Below are positions 39,705-48,792 of a stretch of 64,000 nucleotides of DNA, piece by piece. The position numbers and the translations under genes were made by a program. The first letter of the stretch is position 1. Each line of letters starts with the position of its first letter. Below the pieces are notes generated by a model. That model had not been told where the DNA came from, did no database searches, and saw only the letters and a list, made by a program, of their open reading frames with translations. Origin of the DNA: a bacterium (GTDB lineage: Bacteria > Armatimonadota > Zipacnadia > Zipacnadales > UBA11051); contig JAUVVY010000001.1 of the NCBI GenBank assembly GCA_030604405.1, positions 1-64,000 on the forward strand, read 5' to 3'.

Positions 39705-40844
39705 ATGTGGTCATTGCGCCTGCTCCTCAGAGAGATCGGTCACCGCTTCCCCGGCTTCTTCCTCGGCTTGCTGGCCGTGGTCGCAGCAGTCGCCCTGTAT
39801 GTGGGGCTGGAAACAATGGGCCGGGCCTCCTACAGGGAAACGAAACGCCTGATGCGCAACCTGGGTTTCAACCTGCTGATCGTGCCCGAGGGGACAGACA
39901 TGGCGGATTTCTGGACGGCGGATTTTGCCAGCGGTGACATGCCCGAACAATACGTGCGCCGCCTGGCCGAAACCCCCGGTATGCTTGCCGATCACTATGT
40001 AGCCACGTTGCAAAAGAAGGTCTTGTGGGAAGGCCGAGAGGTCCTGCTGACCGGGATATTGCCGGAGCGCTCCGCCATAGATGCCCGCAAGAAGGCGCCG
40101 ATGGGATATAGCATCGCCCGTGGGGAGTGCTATGTGGGATACGCGATTGCCAAGTCGCCGGGTATCGAGCCTGGGAAGACAATCAACGTGCTGGGCAAGG
40201 ACCTCACCGTTGCGCGACGCCTGCTCGAAGACGGCTCGAAGCAAGACATCCGCATCTACGCCCACCTTCACGACGTTCAGGACATCCTCGACATGAAAGG
40301 CCGCATCAACGCCATTGAGGCCCTCCACTGTTTATGCGCGGGGGCGTCATTGCCGGACCTCAAGCAACAGATCGCGAAGGTCTTGCCCGGCACGCACGTG
40401 ACAGAGCTGCGCGATATCGCCGCTGCCCGTTCGGAGACGCGGAAAATGGTCGAGCAACACGTCGAGTTGATCGTGGCGGTGGTCCTGGTGGTGTGTGCCG
40501 CGTGGATAGCCTTCCTGGCGCTGCTCAACGTCCGTGAGAGACGCCAGGAGATCGGCATCCTGCGCGCTTTGGGATTCGGTTCGGGGCATATCGCGGCTCT
40601 GTTCCTGGGGAGGGCGATTCTGATGGGCCTGCTCGGCGCGCTGGCAGGATTCTTTGTGGGCACCGCCGTGGCCATGCACTACGGGCCGGACATGTTCAAG
40701 CTCACTTTCAGTGCAGTACGGCCCCCGTATGACATTTTCATTCCGACGCTGCTGGTCGCACCTCTGATCGCGGCCTTAGCCGCCATGCTGCCGGCCGTCA
40801 TCGCTATCAGCCAGGACCCGGCCGTGGTACTGAGGGAGGAATGA
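39705..40844 (+). CDS. ABC transporter permease, FtsX/MacB-like
   Basis: N-terminal TM, large extracytoplasmic loop, C-terminal TMs with LLNVRERRQEIGILRALGFGSGHIAALFLGRAILMGLLGALAG. Confidence 0.88.
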   Translation: MWSLRLLLREIGHRFPGFFLGLLAVVAAVALYVGLETMGRASYRETKRLMRNLGFNLLIVPEGTDMADFWTADFASGDMPEQYVRRLAETPGMLADHYVATLQKKVLWEGREVLLTGILPERSAIDARKKAPMGYSIARGECYVGYAIAKSPGIEPGKTINVLGKDLTVARRLLEDGSKQDIRIYAHLHDVQDILDMKGRINAIEALHCLCAGASLPDLKQQIAKVLPGTHVTELRDIAAARSETRKMVEQHVELIVAVVLVVCAAWIAFLALLNVRERRQEIGILRALGFGSGHIAALFLGRAILMGLLGALAGFFVGTAVAMHYGPDMFKLTFSAVRPPYDIFIPTLLVAPLIAALAAMLPAVIAISQDPAVVLREE

Positions 40845-41515
40845 CGGTGATTCACCTGCACAACCTCACCAAGCGATACCGCGGCCGCAGAGGCGACATT
40901 ATCGCCCTGGGCGATGTCAACTTATGCGTCCCCGAGGGCGAGTTCCTGACTATCAGAGGCCCCAGCGGGAGCGGGAAATCCACATTACTGCTCACCATCG
41001 CCGGGATGATACATCCGACGGACGGGAAGACCGTAGTGAATAGCACAGACATCTATGCCGTCTCGGGCCGACAGCGTGCGCGCTTCCGCGCCGAGAACAT
41101 CGGCTTCGTATTTCAGATGTTTCATCTGGTGCCCTATCTCAGCGTGCTTGACAATGTTGCTCTTCCTACTGTGCTGCTTCCCGGCCGCATCCGCAGCCAC
41201 GAGGCGCGCGAACTGTTGGCGAGCTTCGGCATGTCCGAGCGTCTGACCCACAAGCCGGCCGAGCTCAGCACCGGCGAAAGGCAGCGCACCGCCGTAGCAA
41301 GAGCTCTCGTCAACCATCCCCGGCTGCTCCTGGCGGACGAGCCTACAGGCAATCTTGACCCGGACAACTCGGCGCAGATTTTCGAGTATCTGGCCGATTT
41401 TCACCACCAGGGCGGCACCGTTGTAGTGGTCACGCACGATCCGCTGGTTGAGAGGTACGCTCAGCGCACGGTGTCGCTTGCGGCGGGCCGGCTGATCTCA
41501 AAGGAGGCGGGATGA
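40841..41515 (+). CDS. ABC transporter ATP-binding protein, LolD/MacB-like
   Basis: Walker A GPSGSGKST, signature LSTGERQRTAVARAL, Walker B LLLADEPTGNLD. Confidence 0.96.
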   Translation: MTVIHLHNLTKRYRGRRGDIIALGDVNLCVPEGEFLTIRGPSGSGKSTLLLTIAGMIHPTDGKTVVNSTDIYAVSGRQRARFRAENIGFVFQMFHLVPYLSVLDNVALPTVLLPGRIRSHEARELLASFGMSERLTHKPAELSTGERQRTAVARALVNHPRLLLADEPTGNLDPDNSAQIFEYLADFHHQGGTVVVVTHDPLVERYAQRTVSLAAGRLISKEAG

Positions 41516-42525
41516 TGACCTCATACGAAATTGTGCGTCGCGCCATTGAGTTTGAGACCCCGGAGCGCCTGCCGATTCGTTTCGCCGCGCTGGGCGTGGA
41601 TGATACTTATGGCGTGCCTCTCCGCAATGCCGCGGGCTGGGAGCCCAGCCGGCCCGATGAAGACGAGTGGGGCTGCATCTGGCACAAGCCCGACCCGGAA
41701 ACCGGCATCGCCAACATGGGCCAACCCAGGGGCCATCCGCTCGACAGTCTCGACCACATGGACGAGATTAACTGGCCCGACCCACACGATCCGGCCCGCT
41801 ACGCCGATATCGAGCAGGCGCTTGCCGAGGCCGACGACAAGTACGTCCTGGTCGGATGCGGTTACACTCTCTTCGAACGCATGCACTACCTCTACGGGAT
41901 GGACAAGCTCTTCATCGCGATGTACGAGCAGCCCGAGGAGGTCCACGAACTGGCCGAAAGGGTATTGGCCTTCCCTGTCGGTGTGGCCCAGGAGATCGGA
42001 AGGCGCTTCAAAGGCCGCGTCCACGGCTTCACCATGACCGACGACTGGGGCACCCAGGAGAACCACTTCATCGCCATACCGATGTGGCGCGAGTTTTTCA
42101 AGAGCCGCTACGCTCGCCTCTTTGACGCGATTCACCAGGCCGGGATGCACGCCTGGATGCACTCCTGCGGCCACATCAACGAGGTGATCCAGGAGTGGAT
42201 TGACTGCGACCTGGACGTGGTGAATCTCCAGCAGCCCACCAACCTGGGCATCGAGGAGATCGGACGGCGTTATCGGAGCCGCATCTGCTTTGAATCGCTC
42301 TGCGACATCCAGATGACCCTGCCGTGGCGGCCGGCCGAAGAAATCTGCGCCGAAGCCAGCCTGCTCCTGCAGCAGTGGGCCACGCCCGAAGGCGGCTTCA
42401 TCCTCAGCGACTACGGCGACGGCCGGGCCATCGGCGTTTCCGACGACAAGAAGCGCGTCATGCTCCAGGCTTTCATTGACCTGGCCGCACCGGGCCTGCA
42501 GATACCGGAAGCCACTGAAGCCTGA
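41512..42525 (+). CDS. Uroporphyrinogen decarboxylase (URO-D) family protein
   Basis: YEIVRRAIEFETPERLPI; GFTMTDDWGTQENHFI; HSCGHINEVIQEWIDCDLDVVNLQQPTN. Confidence 0.85.
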   Translation: MMTSYEIVRRAIEFETPERLPIRFAALGVDDTYGVPLRNAAGWEPSRPDEDEWGCIWHKPDPETGIANMGQPRGHPLDSLDHMDEINWPDPHDPARYADIEQALAEADDKYVLVGCGYTLFERMHYLYGMDKLFIAMYEQPEEVHELAERVLAFPVGVAQEIGRRFKGRVHGFTMTDDWGTQENHFIAIPMWREFFKSRYARLFDAIHQAGMHAWMHSCGHINEVIQEWIDCDLDVVNLQQPTNLGIEEIGRRYRSRICFESLCDIQMTLPWRPAEEICAEASLLLQQWATPEGGFILSDYGDGRAIGVSDDKKRVMLQAFIDLAAPGLQIPEATEA

Positions 42526-42546
42526 TTGACCGCGTGTGAGTGAGCA

Positions 42547-43986
42547 ATGGCTGAGATAGCACTGGTCAACTCGAATGTGACCAAGCCTCCGATTTCGCCG
42601 CTGGGACTGGAGTACATCGCCGAGGCCTGCCGCGAGCAGGAGATTGAGGTCGAAGTCGTGGACCTCTGTTTCGAGACCGATCCAGCGGCTGCATTGGAGC
42701 ACCACCTGGTGCAGGCAGATCCTGAGCTTGTCGCCATCACCTTCCGGAATACCGACAACTGCATGCTGCTGAGTTCACATTCATTCGTGCCGGAGCTAAC
42801 GGAGTTCGTCGCCACAGCTCGATCCGCCACTGAGGCGCCGATTGTAGTGGGCGGCGCCGGCTTCTCGGTCGCTCCGGCAGCGATTATGAGGGCGCTCGGC
42901 GTGGAATACGGGGTGCTGGGTGACGGCGAGCAGGCGGTCCCGCTACTGCTCCGTGCGCTGCGGGGCGAGGTAGATCTGCAGGATGTGCCCGGGCTGCTGT
43001 GGCGCGAGGCTGACGGCATCCGCAGCAACTGTCCCGAGTGGCCGGAGCTACTGAGCCAGTCAGCTCTGCGGAGAGATACAATAGACAATGCGTTGTATCT
43101 CGAACGCGGCGGCCAACTCGGCATCGAGACCAAGCGCGGATGTGACCGCGATTGCATCTACTGCGCAGACCCACTGAGCAAGGGCCGACGAATCCGACCG
43201 CGCTCACCCGCAGCCGTTGCGGACGAGGTCGAGAACTTACTCCGCCAGGGCATTGAGGTTTATCACCTCTGCGACAGCGAATTCAACGTGCCTCAGGAGC
43301 ACGCTGCTGCAGTCTGCGATGAGCTGATCCGGCGCGGCCTCGGCGCGAGGATTCAGTGGTACGGCTACCTCACGCCGCGCCCATTCTCAGCCGAACTTGC
43401 GGACCTGATGCAGCACGCCGGTTGTGCGGGTATAAACTTCGGAGCCGACAGCGGGGATGATGAAATGCTGGCACGTCTCGGGCGCGACTTCTCCTGCAAC
43501 GAGAGCCTGGAAGCCGTGCGCTGGTGCCGTGAGCGCGGCATCGCGGCGATGCTCGATTTGCTCATCGGCGCACCTGGCGAGACGCGAGAGACTGCACGCC
43601 AGACCATCGAGTTCGCAAAGGCTGCTGAGCCGTCCTGTGCCGGCATCTCTCTCGGTGTGCGCATCTACCCGGGCACGAAGCTCGCACATATCATCGCGGC
43701 CCAGGGGCCGATGGAGGAGAATCCGGCAATCTACGGACACGCCGAAGACAACGCGGATATGCTGGCCCCGGTATTCTATCTCTCCCCGGACCTGGGCACT
43801 CCGCAGGAGGCGGCGGGCTTGCTGTCGGAAGTCATCGCCGGTGACAGACGCTTCTTTTTTGGTGGCAGCGGCGACGACCGCGACTATGACTACGATGACA
43901 ACCAGGCACTGGTGGATGCGATCGCCGCCGGCGCACGCGGAGCGTACTGGGACATTCTCCGGCGCCTCCGAGCCAGCACGCTCTAA
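42547..43986 (+). CDS. B12-binding domain radical SAM protein
   Basis: N-terminal cobalamin-binding-like ISPLGLEYIAEACREQEIEVEVVDL; TKRGCDRDCIYCADPLSKG CxxxCxxC. Confidence 0.92.
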   Translation: MAEIALVNSNVTKPPISPLGLEYIAEACREQEIEVEVVDLCFETDPAAALEHHLVQADPELVAITFRNTDNCMLLSSHSFVPELTEFVATARSATEAPIVVGGAGFSVAPAAIMRALGVEYGVLGDGEQAVPLLLRALRGEVDLQDVPGLLWREADGIRSNCPEWPELLSQSALRRDTIDNALYLERGGQLGIETKRGCDRDCIYCADPLSKGRRIRPRSPAAVADEVENLLRQGIEVYHLCDSEFNVPQEHAAAVCDELIRRGLGARIQWYGYLTPRPFSAELADLMQHAGCAGINFGADSGDDEMLARLGRDFSCNESLEAVRWCRERGIAAMLDLLIGAPGETRETARQTIEFAKAAEPSCAGISLGVRIYPGTKLAHIIAAQGPMEENPAIYGHAEDNADMLAPVFYLSPDLGTPQEAAGLLSEVIAGDRRFFFGGSGDDRDYDYDDNQALVDAIAAGARGAYWDILRRLRASTL

Positions 43987-44158
43987 TGGTCCACCCTCTT
44001 ACACCCTCTCCGCCGCCCCTTTCCCCATTCGCGCTAACTTAAGGTATTGGATGTTGGGTGTATGTTGTGGTAATATCTGGCAGATAGAGGCCACTCTCAG
44101 GCGTCTGGAGGACAGGGAAAGCTGTCATCGGGAGGACCATAGTTGAGGAGGCAGCAGT

Positions 44159-44599
44159 GTGCGGGTAGTGATCCAGAGAGTGCGGCGGGCAGATGTGACC
44201 ATCGCGGGCGCGACTATCGCAGAGATCGGGCCGGGGCTGCTGGTGCTGGCCGGCTTCAAGGACGGCGACGGGCCGGAGCAGTTGCAGTGGATGGCCCAGA
44301 AGATCGCCGGCCTGCGCATATTTGAGGACGCCGAGGGCAAGATGAACCTGGCGGTGGCTGAGACCGGCGGCTCAATTCTGCTGGTGCCGAATTTCACGCT
44401 CTACGCCGACTGCAACAAGGGCCGACGGCCGGGCTTTTCCGGGGCTGCTGACCCCGGGGTGGCAAGCCGACTTTTTGACGAGTTCTGCGCCCTGATGCAG
44501 GAATTTGAGGTGCCTGTTGAGAAGGGGGAGTTTGGAGCCTACATGCAGGTGAGCCTGCAAAATGACGGCCCCGTGACCCTAATCATTGACAGTCCATAA
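44159..44599 (+). CDS. dtd: D-aminoacyl-tRNA deacylase
   Basis: MRVVIQRVRRADVTI; ILLVPNFTLYADCNKGRRPGF; GEFGAYMQVSLQNDGPVTLIIDS. Confidence 0.96.
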   Translation: MRVVIQRVRRADVTIAGATIAEIGPGLLVLAGFKDGDGPEQLQWMAQKIAGLRIFEDAEGKMNLAVAETGGSILLVPNFTLYADCNKGRRPGFSGAADPGVASRLFDEFCALMQEFEVPVEKGEFGAYMQVSLQNDGPVTLIIDSP

Positions 44600-44607
44600 A
44601 CCACCGT

Positions 44608-44655
44608 CGCGTCGGGTACCCACTTCAAAGGAGTGGGTGCGGCTTCCAGCCCGAC
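44608..44655 (-). repeat. Modular palindromic element with one internal hairpin
   Basis: Minus strand reads GTCGGGCTGGAAGCCGC-ACCCACT-cctttga-AGTGGGT-A-CCCGACGCG. Confidence 0.7.
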
Positions 44656-44677
44656 ACCTATTGAAGCAGTTGATTAA

Positions 44678-45532
44678 ATGGCGCGTTCAAAATCGCAGCG
44701 CAAAAACACACGCAAGCGCGAAGCCACCAATCACCGGGTGCAGGGCGATCTGCTGGCCGAGCAGGGCTTGATCGAAGAGGCCATTGGCGAGTATGAGGAG
44801 TCCAGCAGACTCGACGGCCATGACCCGGATACCTCGGTGGCGCTGGGTGACGCGTACTTTGCGGCCAACATGCCCCAGCAGGCCTACCGGGCGTATAAGA
44901 AGGCGCTCAGCATCCATCCGCGGCATGCCGATGCGCACTTCTGTCTGGCCGAGTTCTGGATCCATCTCAGCCGCTTTACTGCAGCGGTGCGGGCCCTGGA
45001 AAAAGCGGTGAAGTGCGACCCGACAAGGCACTACTACCAGTGCCGGCTGGGACAGCTTTATCTGGCGCGGGGAGATTTCCAGCGCGCCCGGCGGCAGTTT
45101 CAGCGTGCCATCGAACTGGCGCCCAGAGATGGCTTCTACCACCACAAGCTGGCAGATTTGCACGCGCGGCGGCGCGAGTGGGACGCGGCGGCCGCCGGAT
45201 ACGAAACCGCCATCGCCTGCGCGCCGGCGGAAGATTTCTACAACGTCCGGCTCAGCATCGTCTATGTGCGCCAGCAGCGCTTTACCAAGGCTCTGCAGCA
45301 AGTGCGGCGCGCCTACAAGATCAACCCCGAAAATGGGGTCTATCTTCACCTGATGGGCGAACTGTTGCTGCTCATGGATAACCCGGCCGCGGCGATGGAG
45401 GCCTACCGGCAGGCCGGGCCGCTGGATGAATACGACCGCGACTGGGTGCGGCGCTGGCACCTGCGTGCCGCTCTGCCATCGCAGATGGCCCGGGTCGGCT
45501 GGGACCAGGAGATATACGAAAGCGAAACATAA
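44678..45532 (+). CDS. Tetratricopeptide-repeat protein
   Basis: Repeats such as YRAYKKALSIHPRHADAHFCLAEFWIHL, AVRALEKAVKCDPTRHYYQCRLGQLYLARGDF. Confidence 0.87.
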   Translation: MARSKSQRKNTRKREATNHRVQGDLLAEQGLIEEAIGEYEESSRLDGHDPDTSVALGDAYFAANMPQQAYRAYKKALSIHPRHADAHFCLAEFWIHLSRFTAAVRALEKAVKCDPTRHYYQCRLGQLYLARGDFQRARRQFQRAIELAPRDGFYHHKLADLHARRREWDAAAAGYETAIACAPAEDFYNVRLSIVYVRQQRFTKALQQVRRAYKINPENGVYLHLMGELLLLMDNPAAAMEAYRQAGPLDEYDRDWVRRWHLRAALPSQMARVGWDQEIYESET

Positions 45533-45535
45533 ACC

Positions 45536-46171
45536 ATGCTCAGGATACGCACTTTGACGGTCGGCGCCCTTGCCACAAACTGCTATCTGGTGGGCGCCGA
45601 TGATGCTGACTGCATCGTGATGATTGACCCCGGAGGCGAGCCGGAAGTACTCCTCGAAGAAGCCGGCGAGATGGGCGCGTCCGTCGAGGCGATTCTGCTC
45701 ACTCACGGCCATGTGGATCACATTGCCGGAGCAGCCGGAATCCAACGCGCCACCGCAGCCAAGCTCTATGCACATGCGGCCGGTGTAGAGATGGTCAACA
45801 AGCCGGACGCGTACTGGGCCTCGCTTGTCGGCGGGGCGGAGGCCTGTGGTGTTGATGTGGAGCTTGGAGAGGGCGACGAACTGCACCTGGCCGGGCTCGA
45901 CATCGCCGTAATGCACACGCCGGGACACTCGCCGGGGGGCGTATGTTTCGTGACGGCTGATGCACTATTCTGCGGTGATACGCTGTTTGCCGGCAGCATC
46001 GGGCGCACGGATTTGCCCGGCGCGAATGAGCAGGAAATGATCGCTTCCTTGACACGCCTGGTATCAACGCTGCCTGATGAGACGCGAGTCTTCCCCGGCC
46101 ACGGCCCCGCCACAACCATGCGCCAGGAGAAGGCCAGCAACCCGTTCCTGCAGAACCTGTGCGGCGCTTGA
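45536..46171 (+). CDS. MBL-fold metallo-hydrolase (glyoxalase II-like)
   Basis: LTHGHVDHIAGAAGI; HTPGHSPGGVCFVTADALFCGDTLFAGSIGRTDLPG; VFPGHGPATTM. Confidence 0.94.
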   Translation: MLRIRTLTVGALATNCYLVGADDADCIVMIDPGGEPEVLLEEAGEMGASVEAILLTHGHVDHIAGAAGIQRATAAKLYAHAAGVEMVNKPDAYWASLVGGAEACGVDVELGEGDELHLAGLDIAVMHTPGHSPGGVCFVTADALFCGDTLFAGSIGRTDLPGANEQEMIASLTRLVSTLPDETRVFPGHGPATTMRQEKASNPFLQNLCGA

Positions 46172-46254
46172 GGCGAGGCCTGAAGCTGGTCTGCTTTGAC
46201 AGGGTCGGCTGCGTGACCGGCCTTTTTTTGTTTGCGCGACTGAGACAGAAAATA

Positions 46255-46275
46255 GGACGCCCTTCCCGGGCGTCC
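46255..46275. terminator. Hairpin between convergent genes (likely bidirectional terminator)
   Basis: GGACGCCC-TTCCC-GGGCGTCC; a T-run tract also sits at 46222-46229. Confidence 0.65.
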
Positions 46276-46308
46276 CATTGGTTTGTTTCTGTTCGGTTGA
46301 CAGGCGGT

Positions 46309-47037
46309 TTAGAAGCCGGTCTGGAAGTTGACACCAGCGCCGAGGTCGCCGTCAATCGAGGCGATTTCGAGTGACAGTTTATCTGACCACGAATAGGCGA
46401 GCGCAGCATTGAAGTCATCGGCGTCGTATTCGATCTTCACCAGGCCTGACTCAAAGGGCACAAACTCAATGCCGCCGAAGATACCGTCCATCACGCCGCC
46501 ATCGACGTCGGTATCGCCATAACCGATGCTCACCCGCAAGTTGGACACCTCGGCCTCCTCAGCAATTTCCATATCTTGGGTCAGTACCAGGTAGTAGGTG
46601 CGGTTGACGGCATTTCCCATGTCCCAGACACCAACAGCGACTTCCGGCGCGTCTGGATTCTCACTCCAGCGCCCCAGGTCGAGGTTGTACTTGGCATTGG
46701 CGATGATTTCTGAATCCCTACCGGCCCATTCCTGGCTCAGTCGGGCTGCGCCGATTTCCAGATCGGCTGTAATACCGATATTCACACTCCAGATGTCGGC
46801 CGCGCTGGGCTCAATGTCAATCCAGTGGAAGCTGCCGATCATGGCTTGGGGCACACAGGTGTTGGCCGTCGGCGTCAGGATCATACCAGTAGAGCCTGTC
46901 CAGGAATTCGTTACATTGCTTTCCGCTGTCTCCATCTCCCAGATCGAAAGATATGGATCAGCCACCACCGTGGCACACGCCAGAGCCAAGACAAGAGCTG
47001 CGACTGTAAATACGAGCCGAGTTCGCAAGCGGCTCAC
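46309..47037 (-). CDS. Exported protein, predicted beta-rich (possible outer-membrane beta-barrel)
   Basis: Signal peptide VFTVAALVLALACATVVA; GMILTPTANT start; alternating beta pattern; ends in aromatic GVNFQTGF. Confidence 0.5.
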   Translation of the reverse strand: MSRLRTRLVFTVAALVLALACATVVADPYLSIWEMETAESNVTNSWTGSTGMILTPTANTCVPQAMIGSFHWIDIEPSAADIWSVNIGITADLEIGAARLSQEWAGRDSEIIANAKYNLDLGRWSENPDAPEVAVGVWDMGNAVNRTYYLVLTQDMEIAEEAEVSNLRVSIGYGDTDVDGGVMDGIFGGIEFVPFESGLVKIEYDADDFNAALAYSWSDKLSLEIASIDGDLGAGVNFQTGF

Positions 47038-47240
47038 CTCCTAGTAGTTGTCCCCGTTCAATCGCTCTCCAACACGGCAAGTATATGAGATGGAATTACA
47101 AAAGTCAAATCAATATGTTGGCGTTTTGATGGATGACCAGATAGCGAAATGCCATCAGATGGCTGAGGAGGAAAGCGGCGAAGCTGTGGGGAAGTTCGCA
47201 CCGAAGGTTGCGCCAAGAGGCCTGTGACAGGAGATGCGAA

Positions 47241-48695
47241 ATGAAACTGTTGACTCGCCCGCCGGAAGTGCTCGATGAACAGGAGCTGGAGCATATCTGG
47301 GCAGCAGCGCAGCGGATCTGGGCCAAGGTGCCGCTGCGGGTCCAGGGCACCGAGGAGTTTTACGACCATCTGAGCAGCTTCGGCTGCCACATTGACGGGG
47401 AGCTGGTGACCTTCCCCGAAGCGGTGCGCGATAAGGTGCTGGCCGCCCTGGAAAAGAGTCGCGCCGAAAAAGGCCCGGGCCGGCCGGCGGCGGTGCAAAA
47501 CGATCATCTCGACTACTCCGCCTCCGGTCAGGCGCTGTGGGCGCACGACCTCGAGACCGACCAGATCCGGCCGGCCACCAGCCAGGACCAGGCCAGGTTC
47601 TCCCACATCTGCGACATGTTCCCCGACCTCGGCCGAACCCACCCCACCTTCATCCCCCAGGACGTGCCGGCTGACACCTGTGACGTGCATACCTTCGCGC
47701 TGATCATAAAAAACAGCACACGCCCCTGGCGCGTGTCGGTCTATAACGCCGACATGCTGCCGCTGATGATCCAGTTGCAGATGGCCGCCGGGTACACCGC
47801 AGAAGAGGTGAAGAAGGAGCCCATCTTCGCGGCCAAGTGCTGGTACAATTCGCCGTTCAAGATTACCGGGGAGAACATCCGCATCGGGATGGAAGCGCGG
47901 CGGCTGCTCGAGCAGCCGCTGCAGGTTTCGACGATGCCGGTGGCCGGGATCGCAACACCGGCCACGATCAGCGGCTGCCTGGCGCAGATAGCCGCCGAGG
48001 TGCTCGGCTGTAACGTCATCGGCATGGCCGTGGACGACAGGCTGATGGGCTGGAACGCCAACCCGCTGACCTTCGACATGAAAACCGGCATCCACACCCA
48101 GACGGGGCCGGATAATGATGTGCTGCGAGTGGCGACGGCCCAGCTTGCGGCACACATATTCGGGGGCGAATACACCGTCGGCGGCGGCCCGACCACTGCC
48201 GCCAAAGTCCCCGGCATCCAGTCGCTTATGGAAAAATCGCTGTGCGCCCTGTTCGCAATCATGGGCGGCTGCCGCAGCTTCGGCTCGCTGGCTATCACCG
48301 CCTTCGCCGACATCGGCAGTGTGCTGCAGCTCATGATTGACCTGGAACTGATGAGCTACTTCGAGCGGCTGCTGCAGGGCGTGGCAGTAGATGAGGAGCG
48401 CATCGGCGAGGATGTCATCTGCGAAGTCGCGCCGAAGGGAGCCTACTTCCTCGCAGAGCCGCACACGGCCAGGTACTACCGCGAGGAGTTGTGGATACCG
48501 GAACTGATGGACCGGCGGGTGCCGATGGCCTGGGCCGAAGACCCGGTGACCATGCTCGACAACGCAAAGGCCAAGGCGAGAAAGGTCACCGCCGAAGCAC
48601 AAAACCAGTGCCCGCTTTCCGAGGAGCAGCTCAAGCAGATTGACGAGATCGTCGCCGAAGCTGACAAACTCGCCAAGACGATGCAGACACGATAA
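47241..48695 (+). CDS. MttB family methyltransferase (trimethylamine/glycine-betaine methyltransferase-like, no in-frame TAG)
   Basis: LLEQPLQVSTMPVAGIATPATISGCLAQIAAEVLG; FGGEYTVGGGPTTAAKVPGIQSLMEK; RBS caggaga before ATG 47241. Confidence 0.82.
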   Translation: MKLLTRPPEVLDEQELEHIWAAAQRIWAKVPLRVQGTEEFYDHLSSFGCHIDGELVTFPEAVRDKVLAALEKSRAEKGPGRPAAVQNDHLDYSASGQALWAHDLETDQIRPATSQDQARFSHICDMFPDLGRTHPTFIPQDVPADTCDVHTFALIIKNSTRPWRVSVYNADMLPLMIQLQMAAGYTAEEVKKEPIFAAKCWYNSPFKITGENIRIGMEARRLLEQPLQVSTMPVAGIATPATISGCLAQIAAEVLGCNVIGMAVDDRLMGWNANPLTFDMKTGIHTQTGPDNDVLRVATAQLAAHIFGGEYTVGGGPTTAAKVPGIQSLMEKSLCALFAIMGGCRSFGSLAITAFADIGSVLQLMIDLELMSYFERLLQGVAVDEERIGEDVICEVAPKGAYFLAEPHTARYYREELWIPELMDRRVPMAWAEDPVTMLDNAKAKARKVTAEAQNQCPLSEEQLKQIDEIVAEADKLAKTMQTR

Positions 48696-48696
48696 C

Positions 48697-48735
48697 GGCC
48701 CCTCATCCCCGCCCCTCTCCCAGTGGGAGAGGGGA
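48697..48735. repeat. CCCCTCTCCCAGTGGGAGAGGGG dispersed element, second copy
   Basis: Same core as about 15890-15912. Confidence 0.75.
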
Positions 48736-48792
48736 AATGGCAAAGGCAACGACAACAACGCCGCCACACGGCAACACGAAGGGAGTGGACTA

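Noticed and set aside
47241-48695. Pyrrolysine-containing MttB
   Set aside because: The ORF is full length with no internal amber codon, so it is a non-Pyl family member.
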